Below, in pieces: positions 44,301 to 56,820 of a DNA stretch of 64,000 nt (within the stretch, counting starts at the first letter, position 1; every line of letters begins with the position of its first letter). The stretch spans positions 36,789,454 through 36,853,453 of the forward strand of contig CM066164.1 of assembly GCA_033629205.1 (NCBI GenBank), given 5' to 3'. The position numbers and the translations under genes are program-made. This stretch comes from Lithocarpus polystachyus (Eukaryota; Streptophyta; Magnoliopsida; Fagales; Fagaceae). Under the pieces are notes generated by a model that had not been told where the DNA came from, ran no database searches, and was given only the letters and a program-made list of their open reading frames with translations.

Positions 44301-47300
44301 CCCAAAGTTGGAGTCAGACACTTATTGGCATTTACCTCTTATCACAACCCTATTTTACTGGACGCTTACATGGAATCAACTCCAAAAGTAAGGCCTTGTT
44401 TTAGATTTGAGGCAATGTGGACGAGAGATACCGCTAATATGGTGGTAGTAAAGCAAGCTTGGCAAGTGGATGTTGAGGGATCTCATTGCATCAAATTAGC
44501 AAGGAAAATTCAGCAGGCTAGAGTGAAACTAAAGGATTGGAGTGTTGGGTTTCAAAATATTTGAAGATATTAATATAGCTCTCATAACAAAGTTGGCATG
44601 GTGGGTGCTAACAAGAAGGAATTATCTATGCATAAAATTGTAGGCTGCAAAATATAAAGTTAGATTTAATTGGTTTAAGTTGCCTCTTGTGAGAGTTACG
44701 CATCAATGACTTGGAGAAGCATAAAAAAGGTGAATCATTTAATCAGTAAAGGAGCTAGCAAACTAGTGGGTTCAGGGGAGTCCATTTTGGTATGGGAGGA
44801 TCATTGGTTACTTGACAAGCCAGGATTCTCCCCTTCCAAATTCCAAGATTGTTGAAACTTGTATGGTTGTTTCCCAACTAATGAATCACTCAAAAATAGG
44901 CTGGAATGTGGAGATGCTTCATCAGTTGTTTGACTAAGAATCAATCAAAGAAATCTTAAGGATTCTATTGTGGAAAGTTGACCAACCAGATAGATGGGCT
45001 TGGGTGGAGTTGGTGAATGAGCAGTTTTCTGTGAAGTTTGCATATAAATTTATTCAACGAAATATATCACCCACAAAAAATGATTGTTTTGTTGAATTAT
45101 TGAATGTTTAGTCCTTTGTTGTTTTGCTGTCTTAATTATCTGATTGTGTGTGTATGTATGTGTTTATGAATGAATAAATGGTAATTTGGACAGTTTTGAA
45201 TTTACTTATTTGTTTTCTCTGTAAAGTGTAAAGTTGCCCTAAGTGTTTTTGTGATATACTGCTGTACATGGTTTTTTTGAAATGTCATAAAAAAAAATAT
45301 GCTTCCAACTTTGGTTCTGATTTGAACAAAGAGTTTAATATGTTTTTTTCTCTTTTTATTTTTGAAGAGAGAAATTGGATTGGTATCATGTTAAGAAGTT
45401 TTCTTAATTAGATAATACAATAGATAGAACTTTGAATGAAGGAGTTATAGCTTTGGACGAAAGGCAACGCCAATTCGTCAATACATCAGTGGGAGAGATG
45501 GTGAGCGTGACATTGTGAGTATCGTTTTGTCTTCCACATGTATTTATTGATCATTTTGATTGAAATTATTTATCTTACATTTTGGCTTTTGTAGATTTGA
45601 TTCCACATATGAGCCAGGCATAGTAGAATTGGATGCTGTACTATATACATTAGACAAGAATGTGAAGGTATTTTATTTACTTTTCAAAATTTTATATCCA
45701 ATATCAAATATATGTGTTCATATATAGTGCTACTGCTGACAAGGTTTTATAATTTTTAGTTTGGTCTCCCTAAGTTGCAGCTCGGATTGCGTGAGAGGTT
45801 TCTTAGACAAGTATGTGTTTCTCCTTTCTTTGCCTAAAATGTTGCATACGCGATGCTATTGTGACACTTATATCATGTTTGCTATTTATTTCTTTATTAT
45901 TTAAATCCTCATCTCATACGGTAATTATTATCCTCTCATTGTTATTTTCTTCCTTAGGTAATGAGTAATGGCCAGCCGGTGTTATTTCACACCGGCGCTT
46001 ATATTACCATTACTCGCATAGGATTTTCAGGAGAGAATGATGAACTCAATGCACGGGGAAAAATGACAAAAGAAACAGTAATTGTAAGTATAGTAATTTG
46101 AAATTGTTTATAATCTTTTATAATCAGTAGTAATTACAAATAAGAACTTATCTCTTTCTTTTAGACAATCAAAACCCCTAGAGGGTTTAACAAAGAAATC
46201 AATATGAGCAATCTTGACGAGGAGTTAATGTCCTTGGGAATGGGTGGCATAGGACATGCTTTTCGATACATAATTCATAATGCTTTTGCAAGTAGATTTC
46301 TTACCCCAGAATTTTGTAAAAGGTAATATATTAACTTTATGCCTACTTAAACGTTACACTACCTATTTGATGAATCTAAAAAAATGAGAATCTAAATTTG
46401 ATTTTTCATAATACAGGTTAGACTTTAATCATGTAAGAGGAATGATCTTGTATGGTCCTCCTGGGACAGGAAAGACCTTGCTCGTGAGGAAGCTATCTAA
46501 GATTCTAAACACAGCAGAACCAAAGGTCTCTCTCTCTTTCCCACATACAAACACAGTTTCACATATAGCCAGTATAACATGACATGTTGTAGTGATGCAG
46601 AACAAATAGACTCTAGAATGGGGCTTTTATTTCATAGTAATTTACTACTTTAAATATATTAGTACAAAACAAAGTAAAAGTCAAAATATTTGGACTTTTT
46701 TGTTTTTGTTTTTTAGAAGATAGTAAGTATTGGTTTTATTAATTCAAATCAGAGTACATATTGTATAACAAATCAGATGGAACTTCCTCCATCCATACAT
46801 AAATATCTTGAGCTTCTAAAGCCCTTCTAGTGAGGGCATATGCTAATGCATTAGCTTGTTACCTTACTTAAGAAAATCAGTGTCAGTTTAAAGCCTAAGC
46901 TCTAAATTGAGTTTCAGCAAGTATGTTTCCATTGATACAAGATAGCAGAGCGTGGATTAGAATTCTGTAGTGATTTAATAACAACTTTAGAGTCTCCCTC
47001 AAACACAACATCTGTCTGTGGATGAAAAAGTTGGGAGTTCTTGTAGGAACTGTACAACCAATCATTTAACATCACAGAGCTTTGTAAAGGGAAGTTCTAG
47101 CTGTATTTAATTTCTCTGATTCCTTAAAACCTGCACTGTAAATGCGGACCCACTGGACTAGTTTGGCAAAGTTGGAAAAATTTTCTGGTCATTTTCTCTG
47201 CAGAAACCATATTCTACCTATATCATCCTCCACAGAAACTGACATGTCCCACACCAAGCATTCTCCACCAACTGCCTCTTAAATAAATTAGTTTGTGTAG

Positions 47301-50300
47301 AAAGGGCTGCCTTACATGCACTCTATACCAGCTGCTTCACTTTGTTTGGCACAGCAATCTTCCAAATAAAATTCTAAAGCAGTTTTCATACTAAACATTT
47401 AGAACTACTTGGGCCATTTTGAACTCCATTTTCATTTAACATTTGATAAGCTTTCTTGACACTAATTTCCATCAGAGCTCCTACCCCAAAATAGCATTCC
47501 TCTCAGGGCATAGTGCTTAAAGGAATGCTTTTTACAGCTTCATCATCATAAGGCAGTAAATTATTTTTAATGAGCTTAGAATTCCAATTATTCCTTGATG
47601 CATCAATTAGGAGACTTAACTTGGTCTCAGCAGGAAAATCTCCTTTTGGTGAGAAAACTTTCCTATGAGAAACCTTTGGCAGCCAACTGTGATTCCAAAT
47701 TTGGATGGTCTGGTCGTTACCCATCCTCCAAACACCTCCCTTGTTAATTATATCCCTAGCATAAATAATACTTTTCCAAGCAAAAGATCAATGTTGCTTG
47801 TAGTTGGCTTCCATGATGGTAGAGTGAAGGAAAAAAAAAAAAAACTTTGAAAACTCTATAAAATAGAGAATAATCTCCATACTTGATTTCCTAGTAATGC
47901 ATCACTGAATTTCTCCAAATCATATAATCCCTGCTTGCCATGAGCTTTTGGCCTATACAAAATCTCCCATTTAACCCAATAAATCTTATTTTGCTATCCT
48001 CATCGTCCCTACCAAAATTTTCACACCATATTCTCAAGATCACGATAGCTCCTTGGAGAGTTTGAAACAACTCATAGAATTCATTGGAATAGCTTGAACA
48101 ATGGATTTGATAAGAACCTCTTTGCTTGCTTGTGATAAAAGTTTTTCCTTCCACCCTTGAAGCTTGCTCCACACTTTTCCTTGATTTGAGCAAAGCACTC
48201 TTTTTGAGCTCTACCGACATAAGAAGCAAGCCAAAATACTTCTCATACCGTTGCACGGTGGGAACTCCCAAGACTTCAATCAATTTCTCTTTTTGATCTC
48301 TAGGAGTATCATTACTGAAGAAAAGAGTGGTTTTGTTTCAATTTAGCTGTTGACTTGAAGCCACTTCATAGCATCCAAAGATATCTTTAATCTTTTGGCA
48401 TTCAACTAGGGTGGCTTTGATAAATAGAAGGTAGTCATCTGCAAAAAATAAGTATGTCACCCTTGGACCCCTCTAGAAATAGAGAGTCCTATAATCTGCC
48501 TTGGTTTGCAGCTTGAGATATAAAGCATGAAGCACATCACATAGAACTAGAACAAGTATGGTAAAAGTGGGTCACCTTGCTTTAGGCCCCTAGAGGGTTT
48601 AATAAGGACTTTTGGTGCCCCATTAATCGAATGTAATAAGAAACAGTTCTAACACACCATGATTAAGGCTACCCATTCAACCTTGAATCCCTTATTCAAC
48701 ATTATTTTTTCTAAAAGAAATCTGCTCCACTTTGTCATAAGTTTTACTCATGTCAAGATTTAGGGCCATGGAACTATTTCATCTTTTTCTTTTATTCTTC
48801 ATAAAATGCAATGATTCAAAGGCTACTAATACATTGCCAGAAATTAATCTCCCAAGGACGAGGGCACTTTAGGGCTCGAGATTATATGTGGAAGAATTAT
48901 CTAGAGTCTATTAGTAATCACCTTATTAGTTTATACATCACATTACTAATAGGTCTAACATCAGAAACTCTTTAGGGATTTTAATTTTTGGAATCAAAGT
49001 TATGAAAGCATGATTTATAGATTTCATGATTCTTCCCAAATTTAGGCAAGATAACACCCCCTCAGTAACATCACTCCCAACCACATGCCATAATTTTGAC
49101 AAAAGATTGGGACATACCATCCATCCCCGGAGATTTCAATGGGGCCATTTGTTTCAATGCAACCTCGACCTCTGCTGCTGTATATGGTTGTAAAGGCATG
49201 GCATTCATTGACTGAATTACACATGATTGAACCCTTCCATTACCTGCTCTAAGGCTTGCGGATTGGATGTAGTGAAAAGCTAAGAGAAGTAATTGACCAA
49301 AATTGGGCGCAATCTTGGCATCATTTGACTTCCACTCTCCCCTCTCATTCTTGAGACCCCTGATAGCATTCTTTCTTTTTCTCTGAGTAGCTCTACCATG
49401 GAAGAATCTGATGTTCATATCTCGCTGTTGTAGCCATTGAGAACAGTATCTTTCCCTCCACATTCTCTCTTCTTTATCAAGAAGAGAATTCACCTCCTTA
49501 TGTACTGCTAGGACCGGTTAATGACTGAGCTTGTATGCAATTCTTTTTTTGTCTGAGCTCTCTTTTGACACTACTAAAAACGGTTCTATTCCACACCCAA
49601 AGTTGATTTTTTGCAAGCCTTCAATTTCTCATATACTCTAAACATTAGAGTACCAGTAGCGTTCAAACCCCAAGCTGACTGAACAATTTCTTCATAATTA
49701 TCATTAGCGAGCCACATCTCTTCAAATCGGAAGGGCTTGTGTTTCTATAGGGCAGCACTACCTGCTGGTTCGAGTTCAGCAGCCTTTTCTATTGTGGTCT
49801 AATACTTCCAGCAGCCAACTAAGGTTCTGTTGAGGAGGTTAACTAAGTCTCCAGGCCATTTCCAAGACGATTGCAAGCAATTGGAGGGAGCATGGGAGGC
49901 TGGAAGTCTCTGCTGTAACAGATAGTCAAATTATTTAGACTTGTAACCAAGCACTAGGTGCAGGCAGTTATTGTACAGCAGCCTATCGGATTAAATTGTA
50001 TTCAGGTAGTTAGGGTGTGTGTTAGTACTTAGTATAGCCTACACCAATAGGAATTAAGGTCAGCTTGAGCAATTTAAGTGGCTGCATTCTCATGGAGCCT
50101 TGTATAAATAGAATATTGGCCTCATTTTGTAATCAGTTTTGAAAAGTGAATAATATATATATATACACACACACACCTAGCCTTTTGTGTGCTATTTTGA
50201 GAACTAAGAGTTCTTTGCGGGGTGCTATTAATCCACCTGTAAGTTTCTCTAAACAACTCACTCTTCCATTTCACCATCTACGCCTAAACAGCAACCCATT

Positions 50301-53300
50301 GACCATCGCACACCCTACTCCACTAACTTGGTAAGGCAATAGCTTGTAATCTATTACATCGAAGTGAAATAAAAGAGAATAAAATACTAAAGTCTCAACA
50401 TCCATCAGTATTTATCTTGACGAATTATGTCCAACAAAGTCGTTTATCATTAACATAGCATTTTTGGTTTCTGCACCATGCAGGTTATAAAAGGTCCGGA
50501 ATTATTAAACCAATGGTATGGTAATACTGAGAAGAATGTGAGAAATCTTTTCTCAGAAGCAATAAGTGACTACGAGAAGTTTGGTAAAGACTATAAATTT
50601 GAGAGAGATTCACTTTACATTTTGTTAGAACATGTATTAACTATATTTATTTTCCTCTTTTTTTCAGGAGATAGTAGTCCACTCCATATTATTGTCTTTG
50701 ATGAATTGGACTCAATCGCAAGGGTAAGAGAATCAAATTTTAACTATTCATTTGTTAATTTATCATATTTTGATTCAACTATTCATTTGTTAATTTATCA
50801 CATTTTGATTCAATTTTGGGTGTAATTTGTTTTGTGTAGAGAAGAGGTGGTTCAGCCAATTCAGACTTAATGGATTCAGTTGTGAATCAGTTGTTAACCA
50901 TGGTTAGTGAATAATCCTCATTTAATTTATAAATATGACATATGAAATTGGTTAGAATAATTGAAAATTTTTGAGGTTTTTCTTATTTTGTTTTCTACCC
51001 CTCTTGTCCAATGCCAAACTAATAAGTTGTTTATTTTAGATTGATGGTTTTCACGAAATGAACAACATATTCATTTTTGGAACAACCAACAGGTTGGAAC
51101 TCATAGATCCTGCTCTAATGAGGTAATATTCTCTTCCTCCCTTTCTTTCTCTCTTGTTGATGCATCAACACATATACTCATCCTTATAATGTTCAATTCA
51201 TAGACCGGGCCGATTAGAGCTTCTCCTTGAGATAGGCGCTCCTGATGAAGCAGGACGTGTTGAGATTTTAAGAGTTCACACCGGAAAATTATTAGATCAC
51301 TCTTTACTTGAGTCGGATGTGAGGCTCGAAGAGATAGGTAACTTGGCTTTTTTATTTATTTTTTTTATAAATATTTTATTCTATAACTTTAATAGTATTG
51401 ATAAATGTAACTGTCACTAGTTTGTATTACATGTATTTTTGATAATAATTTAAACTTTTGTGGGTTCGGTATTCAAATCCAATTTGCCTTTTGAAACTAA
51501 TTGTTCATCTACATTTTCTTTTATTTATTGGGATTCAAGATGCTAACTAAAATTTCTGATTTGTTCTTGTGTGGTTTCTCTCTTTGTTGGTCGTGTGCTA
51601 TCTGCACAAGAACAGCTAGTTTGACTCCAAGTTGGACGGGAGCAGACCTCGCAAGTCTCACAAGATTGGCACTGTCAAATGCTGCAATTCGGGTCATGGG
51701 AGACACACTTGGGCATATTGATGAGGGAAGGATCAAGGTGAATAATGCTGATTTTATTTTGGGCATTGAAGAATTCAGAAAAGCATCTAAAAACTCTACA
51801 GTTTCCAAACTAGAAACGTACAGGTACTAATTTATTTTACATTTTTATCGATCACAATCAATCTTTGGATATACATGTTTGAGTTCTATGCAAGGAATTT
51901 AGGAATTACAATAGGCGAATTTTTAAACTATTACTTTTTGGGAAATGTGGCGGTACGTTTCCTCCACTTTGTGTTAGGAAACAATTTTGATTTTCAGATT
52001 TTGTTCTTTCTCCTTAAATTCAAATAATCATGCAAGATTTTATTTTTATTCTTCTTTACCTTTTAATCACCAGCAAAGAAAAATCTAATGGGTTATTTTT
52101 CTTACATGACTCTCCTATGTTAACAAATGGTTAACAAATGGAGAATTGCAGGTCAAATGCCATATTGGAGATATCAAAAATTGGTCCACTTTATGAGGCC
52201 TTCAAAAAAGTTGATCAGATTGCAAAAAAACTTTGGGATTGTAAATCTCTTGGGGTAGTTACTTGCCTTTTGGCGGGACCAAGTGGGTGGTAAGTGTCTT
52301 TGCGTTCAAATATTAATCAAAGCTTTCTCTTTTTAATTCTGTTTCTAGTTTTTTATATACCTATTCTTTTTAACAGCGGTAAAACTACTCTGGCTGCACA
52401 TATTGTCAAAAAACATCCTTTTAACCGTGTAAATATGGTATGCCTATCGCAAACACGAATGTATTATTTAATTGATGTAAGTATATGTGTTAGAATTAGA
52501 ATTTCATTTGTCTTAATTACTTACAAATGTAGGTTGAAGTTGAATCATTGATTCAGTTATCCGAAGGGGAAAAGTCACAAAAGCTTGTGGAGGTTTGTTA
52601 TTAACAAAACCTATTCTATGATAGCCTTTTGTTTTTGCTATATGATTTATTACGTTTTGTACCATTTGTTCAATTCAATAAAAGAATTATAAATCATCAA
52701 GATTTATTGATTTAGATTTACAAACATTCAGTTTCCTCCTCTAACTAATCTTTTCTTTTGCAAATGCTAACAGATTTTTGAGGATGCTTATAAGTTCCCT
52801 TCAAGCATCATCATCATTGATGATGTTGAAAGGTAATTTTAAATTGAAACTTATTGAGACTTTTGCTATCAATTTTTGACTCCCGCTATTCTTACTCTTA
52901 TTGAATATAATTGATAATATTTAGGCTAGTTGGATATACTGAGGCTAAAACAATATATTCAAATATGCTTGTTCAAACTCTTAAAGCTCTACTAAGAAGG
53001 CCTATTCCAAAGGTATTGTCTCAATTATGAGCCTTTTTTTTGTGTATTTGAATATGAAGGTTACTTAGTTTTAATTATCTCTATTTCACAATTAGGATAT
53101 AAAATCACTTGTGGTAGGAATCACAAGTGAAGAGAGCATATTGGAGAAAATTGGAATCTCAAAGGTTTTTTTCTTCCATGTTGCAATTCCCCCATTAAAA
53201 GGTGAAGATTTTAAACAGGTAGGCTTTTACAATCAATATCATGTGAGTTCTCATAATGTCAAAGAAAGCCTCAATTATATCATGCATCATTATTTTAAAT

Positions 53301-54042
53301 TCATTTTTAATATTTTCATTATCGTATAATTTATGTTTAGGTTCTATCTTCTATTTTTCAGATCTTGCAATGCTTAGAGATTTACAATGAGGAAGTATTC
53401 AAAGCAGCAGTGGCAAAAAATGTTAGTAGTTTGTATCAAATTATGTTTTAGTGTTCTATACTAATGCGCTGGCTGATAATGTTCCATTATTCTTTCTCTT
53501 TCCTTACAGATTTCTATAAAAAGGTTGAGTTTGCTGATGGATTTTATGTCCGATGGGGATGCATATAATGAGGAGGATATTTTACAAATTTTGAGTAACT
53601 TCAAGTAAGTAAACACATCCCTCATGCTAATAATAATAATAAACTCATTGGAACTTTGCTATCATGTGCTTATGCTGTAGCTACAGAATGCTGTAGTTTG
53701 ATTTTTATGCTCTGTTTTTATAGAGTCTAGTTGAATTAGTATACATTATATTATTTGTCAAATATTATACACTTGAGTTAGACTAGGGTGCCAGCACCAT
53801 TATTTAGTTGTAGATTAGTGAGCTAAATATGATTGTGATGTGGGAAAAGTTTAATGGTGGGGATTTTGAAGAAATAGGCATCTGTGTTGTGTAATGGTGC
53901 AATTTCTTTGTGTGGACAAGAAATAGATAATGGGTATGGATTTGGCAATTACTTAACATATTCAAGTATGTGAACTAACTTATATTCTCCTTTTCCTTTT
54001 TGCAGAATGCAGATGCAGTCACCCTTTCCAGATGGCCCCTGA
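41344..54042 (+). CDS. NSF: NSF-like vesicle-fusing AAA+ ATPase (divergent paralogue), 22 exons
   Basis: NSF is a cytosolic hexameric ATPase that, with alpha-SNAP, disassembles SNARE complexes after membrane fusion. Exons: 41344-41515 (or to 41619), 45412-45514, 45595-45667, 45760-45810, 45958-46083, 46165-46322, 46417-46525, 50484-50583, 50668-50723, 50840-50902, 51040-51122, 51204-51337, 51616-51823, 52152-52289, 52377-52437, 52533-52592, 52774-52832, 52925-53012, 53096-53218, 53362-53421, 53510-53604, 54006-54042. Every intron from exon 2 on is GT-AG with consistent phase. The product is about 718 residues, against about 740 for plant NSF. D1 has GPPGTGKT, IVFDELDS and RPGR; D2 has GPSGCGKT and IIIDDVER. 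Only the donor at 41515 fits the phase of exon 2, but it shortens the N domain, so the exon 1/2 junction is unsure. It has open exons but is clearly diverged from canonical NSF. Confidence 0.85.
41699..43057 (-). mobile_element. LINE C, 5' truncated, in NSF intron 1
   Basis: The body is 41708-43048, flanked by tattaatcg at 41699-41707 and 43049-43057. A T-rich stretch at the left end is a decayed poly-A tail. The minus strand encodes only the region after RT: the GVGFRD-like and KARYFP motifs near 42830-42900, then zf-RVT (C..C..H...C near 42270-42190) and the beginning of RNase H. The main open stretches are 42831-42568 and 42589-42113. There are frameshifts and A runs. The host DNA either side carries a partial tandem repeat (41659-41698 and 43063-43105). 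Confidence 0.8.
43388..45270 (+). repeat. About 220-bp intronic tandem repeat, 3 copies, split by LINE D
   Basis: Copies lie at about 43388-43592, 43600-43855 and 45084-45270, sharing AATGAATAAATGGTAAT and GTAAAGTTGCCCTAAGTG. LINE D separates the second and third. No coding content. Confidence 0.8.
43900..45065 (+). mobile_element. LINE D fragment, internally deleted, in NSF intron 1
   Basis: The plus strand starts in the endonuclease (NCRG near 43960, then RALKALVRD) and continues with 44217-44564, which ends the endonuclease (a YHNPILL box in place of SDHNPILL). It then jumps to the region after RT (KLAWW near 44590, AAKYKV near 44645) and stops near 45065. RT is missing. Frameshifts and stops are frequent. 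Confidence 0.75.
46679..49942 (-). mobile_element. LINE E, broken, in NSF intron 7
   Basis: The body of about 3.2 kb is flanked by 19-bp imperfect repeats (46679-46697 and 49924-49942, two mismatches), with a T-rich tail at 46698-46717. The minus strand encodes part of the endonuclease end (49760-49600), a pre-RT region (49493-49071, with SPGMDGM in place of the APGPDG box), RT pieces to about 48350, then 48283-47891 and 47724-47503 (MGNDQTIQIWNHSWLP). Many stops and frameshifts. The intron grew to 3.96 kb because of it, yet the exons on both sides stay in phase. Confidence 0.75.
49943..50360. other. Possible LTR remnant in NSF intron 7
   Basis: A TTGTATAAATAGAATATTGG motif at 50099, followed by a TTTTGTAATCAGTTTT stretch and an AT/AC microsatellite (50155-50175), resembles the promoter-R region of plant copia LTRs. 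No ends or TSD identified. Confidence 0.3.
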
Positions 54043-54587
54043 CACTGATCTCTTGTTATGTCTGGACAAGGATGGGCTGGAGTGCTTGTGGCTGTTGGCA
54101 CGGTTCTGTTATCTCTTTGCTATTTGTATTAGACAAACTTAATTATTAAGAAGTACTTCACAAAATCAAAAACATGCTTATTCACATATAATTTAGTACT
54201 TTCTCAAAATTAGATACACGCTTATTCACATATAATTTTGTTCCGATTGGTGAGTGAAAGTGAATTGGATCAATCACAACATTTTACCTTAGCTGCTTAG
54301 CATGTTGTGAAGAAGTACCAACATGGGTTATATTTTCCCTTTCACTCACTTTTCATATGGCATCAAATGTTGGGGAACGTGGAAAATGTAACACATGCCC
54401 TCAAATTTCCTGTCTGTCATCTTACACAGTGTCTTCTTTTTGTTATGAATCTTATGATTGATTATTGCTTACACCAATGTGTCACAAGAGCTTTAGCAAT
54501 GAAAGGTAAAGACTAGTTGACTCACTAGTTTATATAAGGGCCAACCAGTACTATCTGGTAATCTATCATTAAAGTGCATCTTGTGCT

Positions 54588-54589
<2 letters not shown>
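54043..54589. other. 3' flank of the NSF-like gene
   Basis: The 3' UTR probably lies in the first 150 bp. A small repeat (TTATTCACATATAATTT) occurs at 54179 and 54221. No other gene seen. Confidence 0.45.

Positions 54590-54632
<43 letters not shown>
54590..54632. repeat. Poly-T run, 43 bases
   Basis: An uninterrupted T homopolymer that may be a poly-A tail on the minus strand or a sequencing-sensitive spot. I found no LINE or SINE body attached. Confidence 0.8.
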
Positions 54633-54634
<2 letters not shown>

Positions 54635-54764
54635 CTTTTAGGTCTTTTTGATTAGGTTGGTATTGCCAAATCTCTCTAAGTAGCTTTTGAGCCTTTGGAC
54701 GTAAAGCATGCTATGCAACACACCAATGATGGCCTTCTACAGCTTGCAAATGTACAATGCTGCT
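54633..54764. other. Short intergenic segment
   Basis: Nothing recognised. Confidence 0.35.
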
Positions 54765-55352
54765 TTATATACAAAAAAACGCATCTATAGACCAAAAAAA
54801 CGCAGCTATAGCCTATAGCTGCGTTTCCATAGCCGCGTTTTCAGATGCGGCCTATCCTGCGTGGCTATAGCCCTCTGCGGAACCTAGAGCTACGTTTTTA
54901 AAAACATAGCCACAGGATCAGCCTATATGACTGCGTTTTAGGACCCTATGGCTGCGTTTTTACACACCAAAAAATCCGGGACCTATAGCTGCGTTTTGTA
55001 CCAAAGCGCAGCTATAGGGTCGGTTTGGGTTGCGTCTAAAACGTGGGTGTAGGCCAAGACTTGTAGTTGCGTTTATAAAAACTTGGCTCCAGCTCACCCT
55101 ATAGCCGCGTTAGGAAATCGCAGCCTAAATCGGTCTATAGCTGCATTACAAAACTGCAGCCCAAACCGGACCTATAGTCACGTTTTGGTAAAGAAATGCA
55201 GCTATAGGTCCCGTATTTGTGGGTATATAAAAACGCGACTATAGGAGTAAAAAACGTAGCCATAGGGTGATCTGTGGCTGCGTTTTTAAAAACGCAACTC
55301 TAGGTTCCATAGTTGGGTTTTCCTGCAGCTGCGTTTTCAAAAACATGGCTAT
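54765..55352. repeat. CACTA subterminal repeat array
   Basis: More than 20 copies of a motif like ACGCAGCTATAG occur in both orientations (CTATAGCTGCGTTT on the other strand), many as back-to-back palindromes. In En/Spm elements such subterminal repeats bind the accessory transposase protein. A (T)18 run follows at 55353. Confidence 0.8.
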
Positions 55353-55629
55353 AGGTTTTTTTTTTTTTTTTTAACCCTATTTTTTCTTCCTAAACATTCC
55401 TGCTCAAAACAAAACCTGTAATTCCTGCCAACACTCAGATGCAACTAATTGAAACCAACATTTAACAGTCTTACCAACACTCAACAAAAGATTAATTTAC
55501 ATAAATAGTCTTGCCAAAACAAGTTCATTACCAAAAGATTAATTTACAGAAACAAATTAATTAGGTACTCCTTCAAATTCTACAAGCTGTGAACATCTAA
55601 AATTGTAGTGCTTTCTAAGTGAAAGAGGC
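55353..55629. other. AT-rich CACTA interior
   Basis: No coding content seen. Confidence 0.4.
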
Positions 55630-55873
55630 ACATTTAACATCTATGTGCCTCTTTCACTACTATGGTACAAGCTGGAAACTTTATGGCAAAGCCTTTCTCA
55701 AACTCCCGCACATTATATTTTACATACCAATCCATCTTTGTAACTTGCTTAAGTTTGTTAGGATCAACCTTTCCCAGTCTTTCAATATAAACAAGTCTTC
55801 CTTCCTTGTCCACACCATGATGACCATGAGGATAATATTTTAAAACTTCATGCAACTCTTTGAACTCGAATTC
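55630..55873 (-). pseudogene. Sec14/SFH-like gene fragment (one exon)
   Basis: The minus strand from an AG acceptor at 55873 reads into a 74-codon frame with EVLKYYPHGHHGVDKEGR, VYIERLGKVDP and an FAIKFPAC box. This order is characteristic of plant Sec14-like (SFH) phosphatidylinositol transfer proteins, early in the CRAL-TRIO domain. The end (KEAHRC) is one base out of frame relative to the expected KRHID. It lies inside the CACTA element, so a captured exon is the simplest reading. It cannot be functional alone. Confidence 0.7.
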
Positions 55874-56820
55874 CTGATGAAAACAACAATATGGTTCAGA
55901 TTGGCTTATTTTCTATAGCTTAATTACTAGTATTATTTATGTGCAATGCATGGCTTAATCAAAGAATCATTTGTAAACTAAAAAAATTATTTATAATAAA
56001 ATAATCGAAATTAATTGATAAAATAGATAGTAAAAATACAATAACAGAAATTATTTCGAGTTACAAAATGCAGCACGTCATATTAAGACAAGAGACAGAT
56101 AAAAGTTAGATTAAATACCATAAGGATATAGTGACATTATCTATGCCAAGCAAAACTGAAGACCAATTTTATACTCTTACAAGTTACAATAACTTGAAAT
56201 TCACTTTTCATACTTTATTCTGCATCTATCAATTATATCTGCATGTTTATTGAATGCATTAACATAAGAAGGGTCCAAACTCCAGAGTAAAGCATAATAC
56301 TAAAGAGAAAATTACAATAGCGAATCAACATATCTCATATCATAAAATTATAGATCTTTCATGTGCGTTTTTTCTTTTTAGTTTTATTCACAAATGCCTT
56401 TCACTTGCATCTAGTTGTGTGCACGGCTCTGTGCCTCTGTTATATGCATTAGTTGTTTTTTTCTGCCTACATAAGAACATTGTGTTTTTTGAGCACTGAC
56501 ATAAAAAAGAAGACAAATTAGGAAATTTCCTTTTGAAAGGAATGTCTACCAGTTTTAAAATTTTTTTAGGGCCATCTCAAATATATCACCCCAATGAAAG
56601 TGTGTCCTCTTGAAATCTAGTCATTCTTGGCAATATGCATTTCAAGGAAAGACAAAAAAAAAAAAAAAAGATTATTTAAGCAGTGTTGCAATAGCATTTT
56701 CAAGACCATAGGAGCTATAGTATATCATAAGGAGAAAATGACAGGTTTTTACAGACCATTGATATGAATGGTCTATGATTATCATTACAGTAGGTGGTTA
56801 GACAACTAACATGTTAAAAC
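55874..56820. other. AT-rich CACTA interior, no gene seen
   Basis: I see nothing coding. It includes an A run at 56650-56668. Confidence 0.4.

Noticed and set aside
54590..54632. Poly-T as proof of a LINE or SINE tail
   Set aside because: No element body or TSD could be found next to it; length may also be affected by sequencing.
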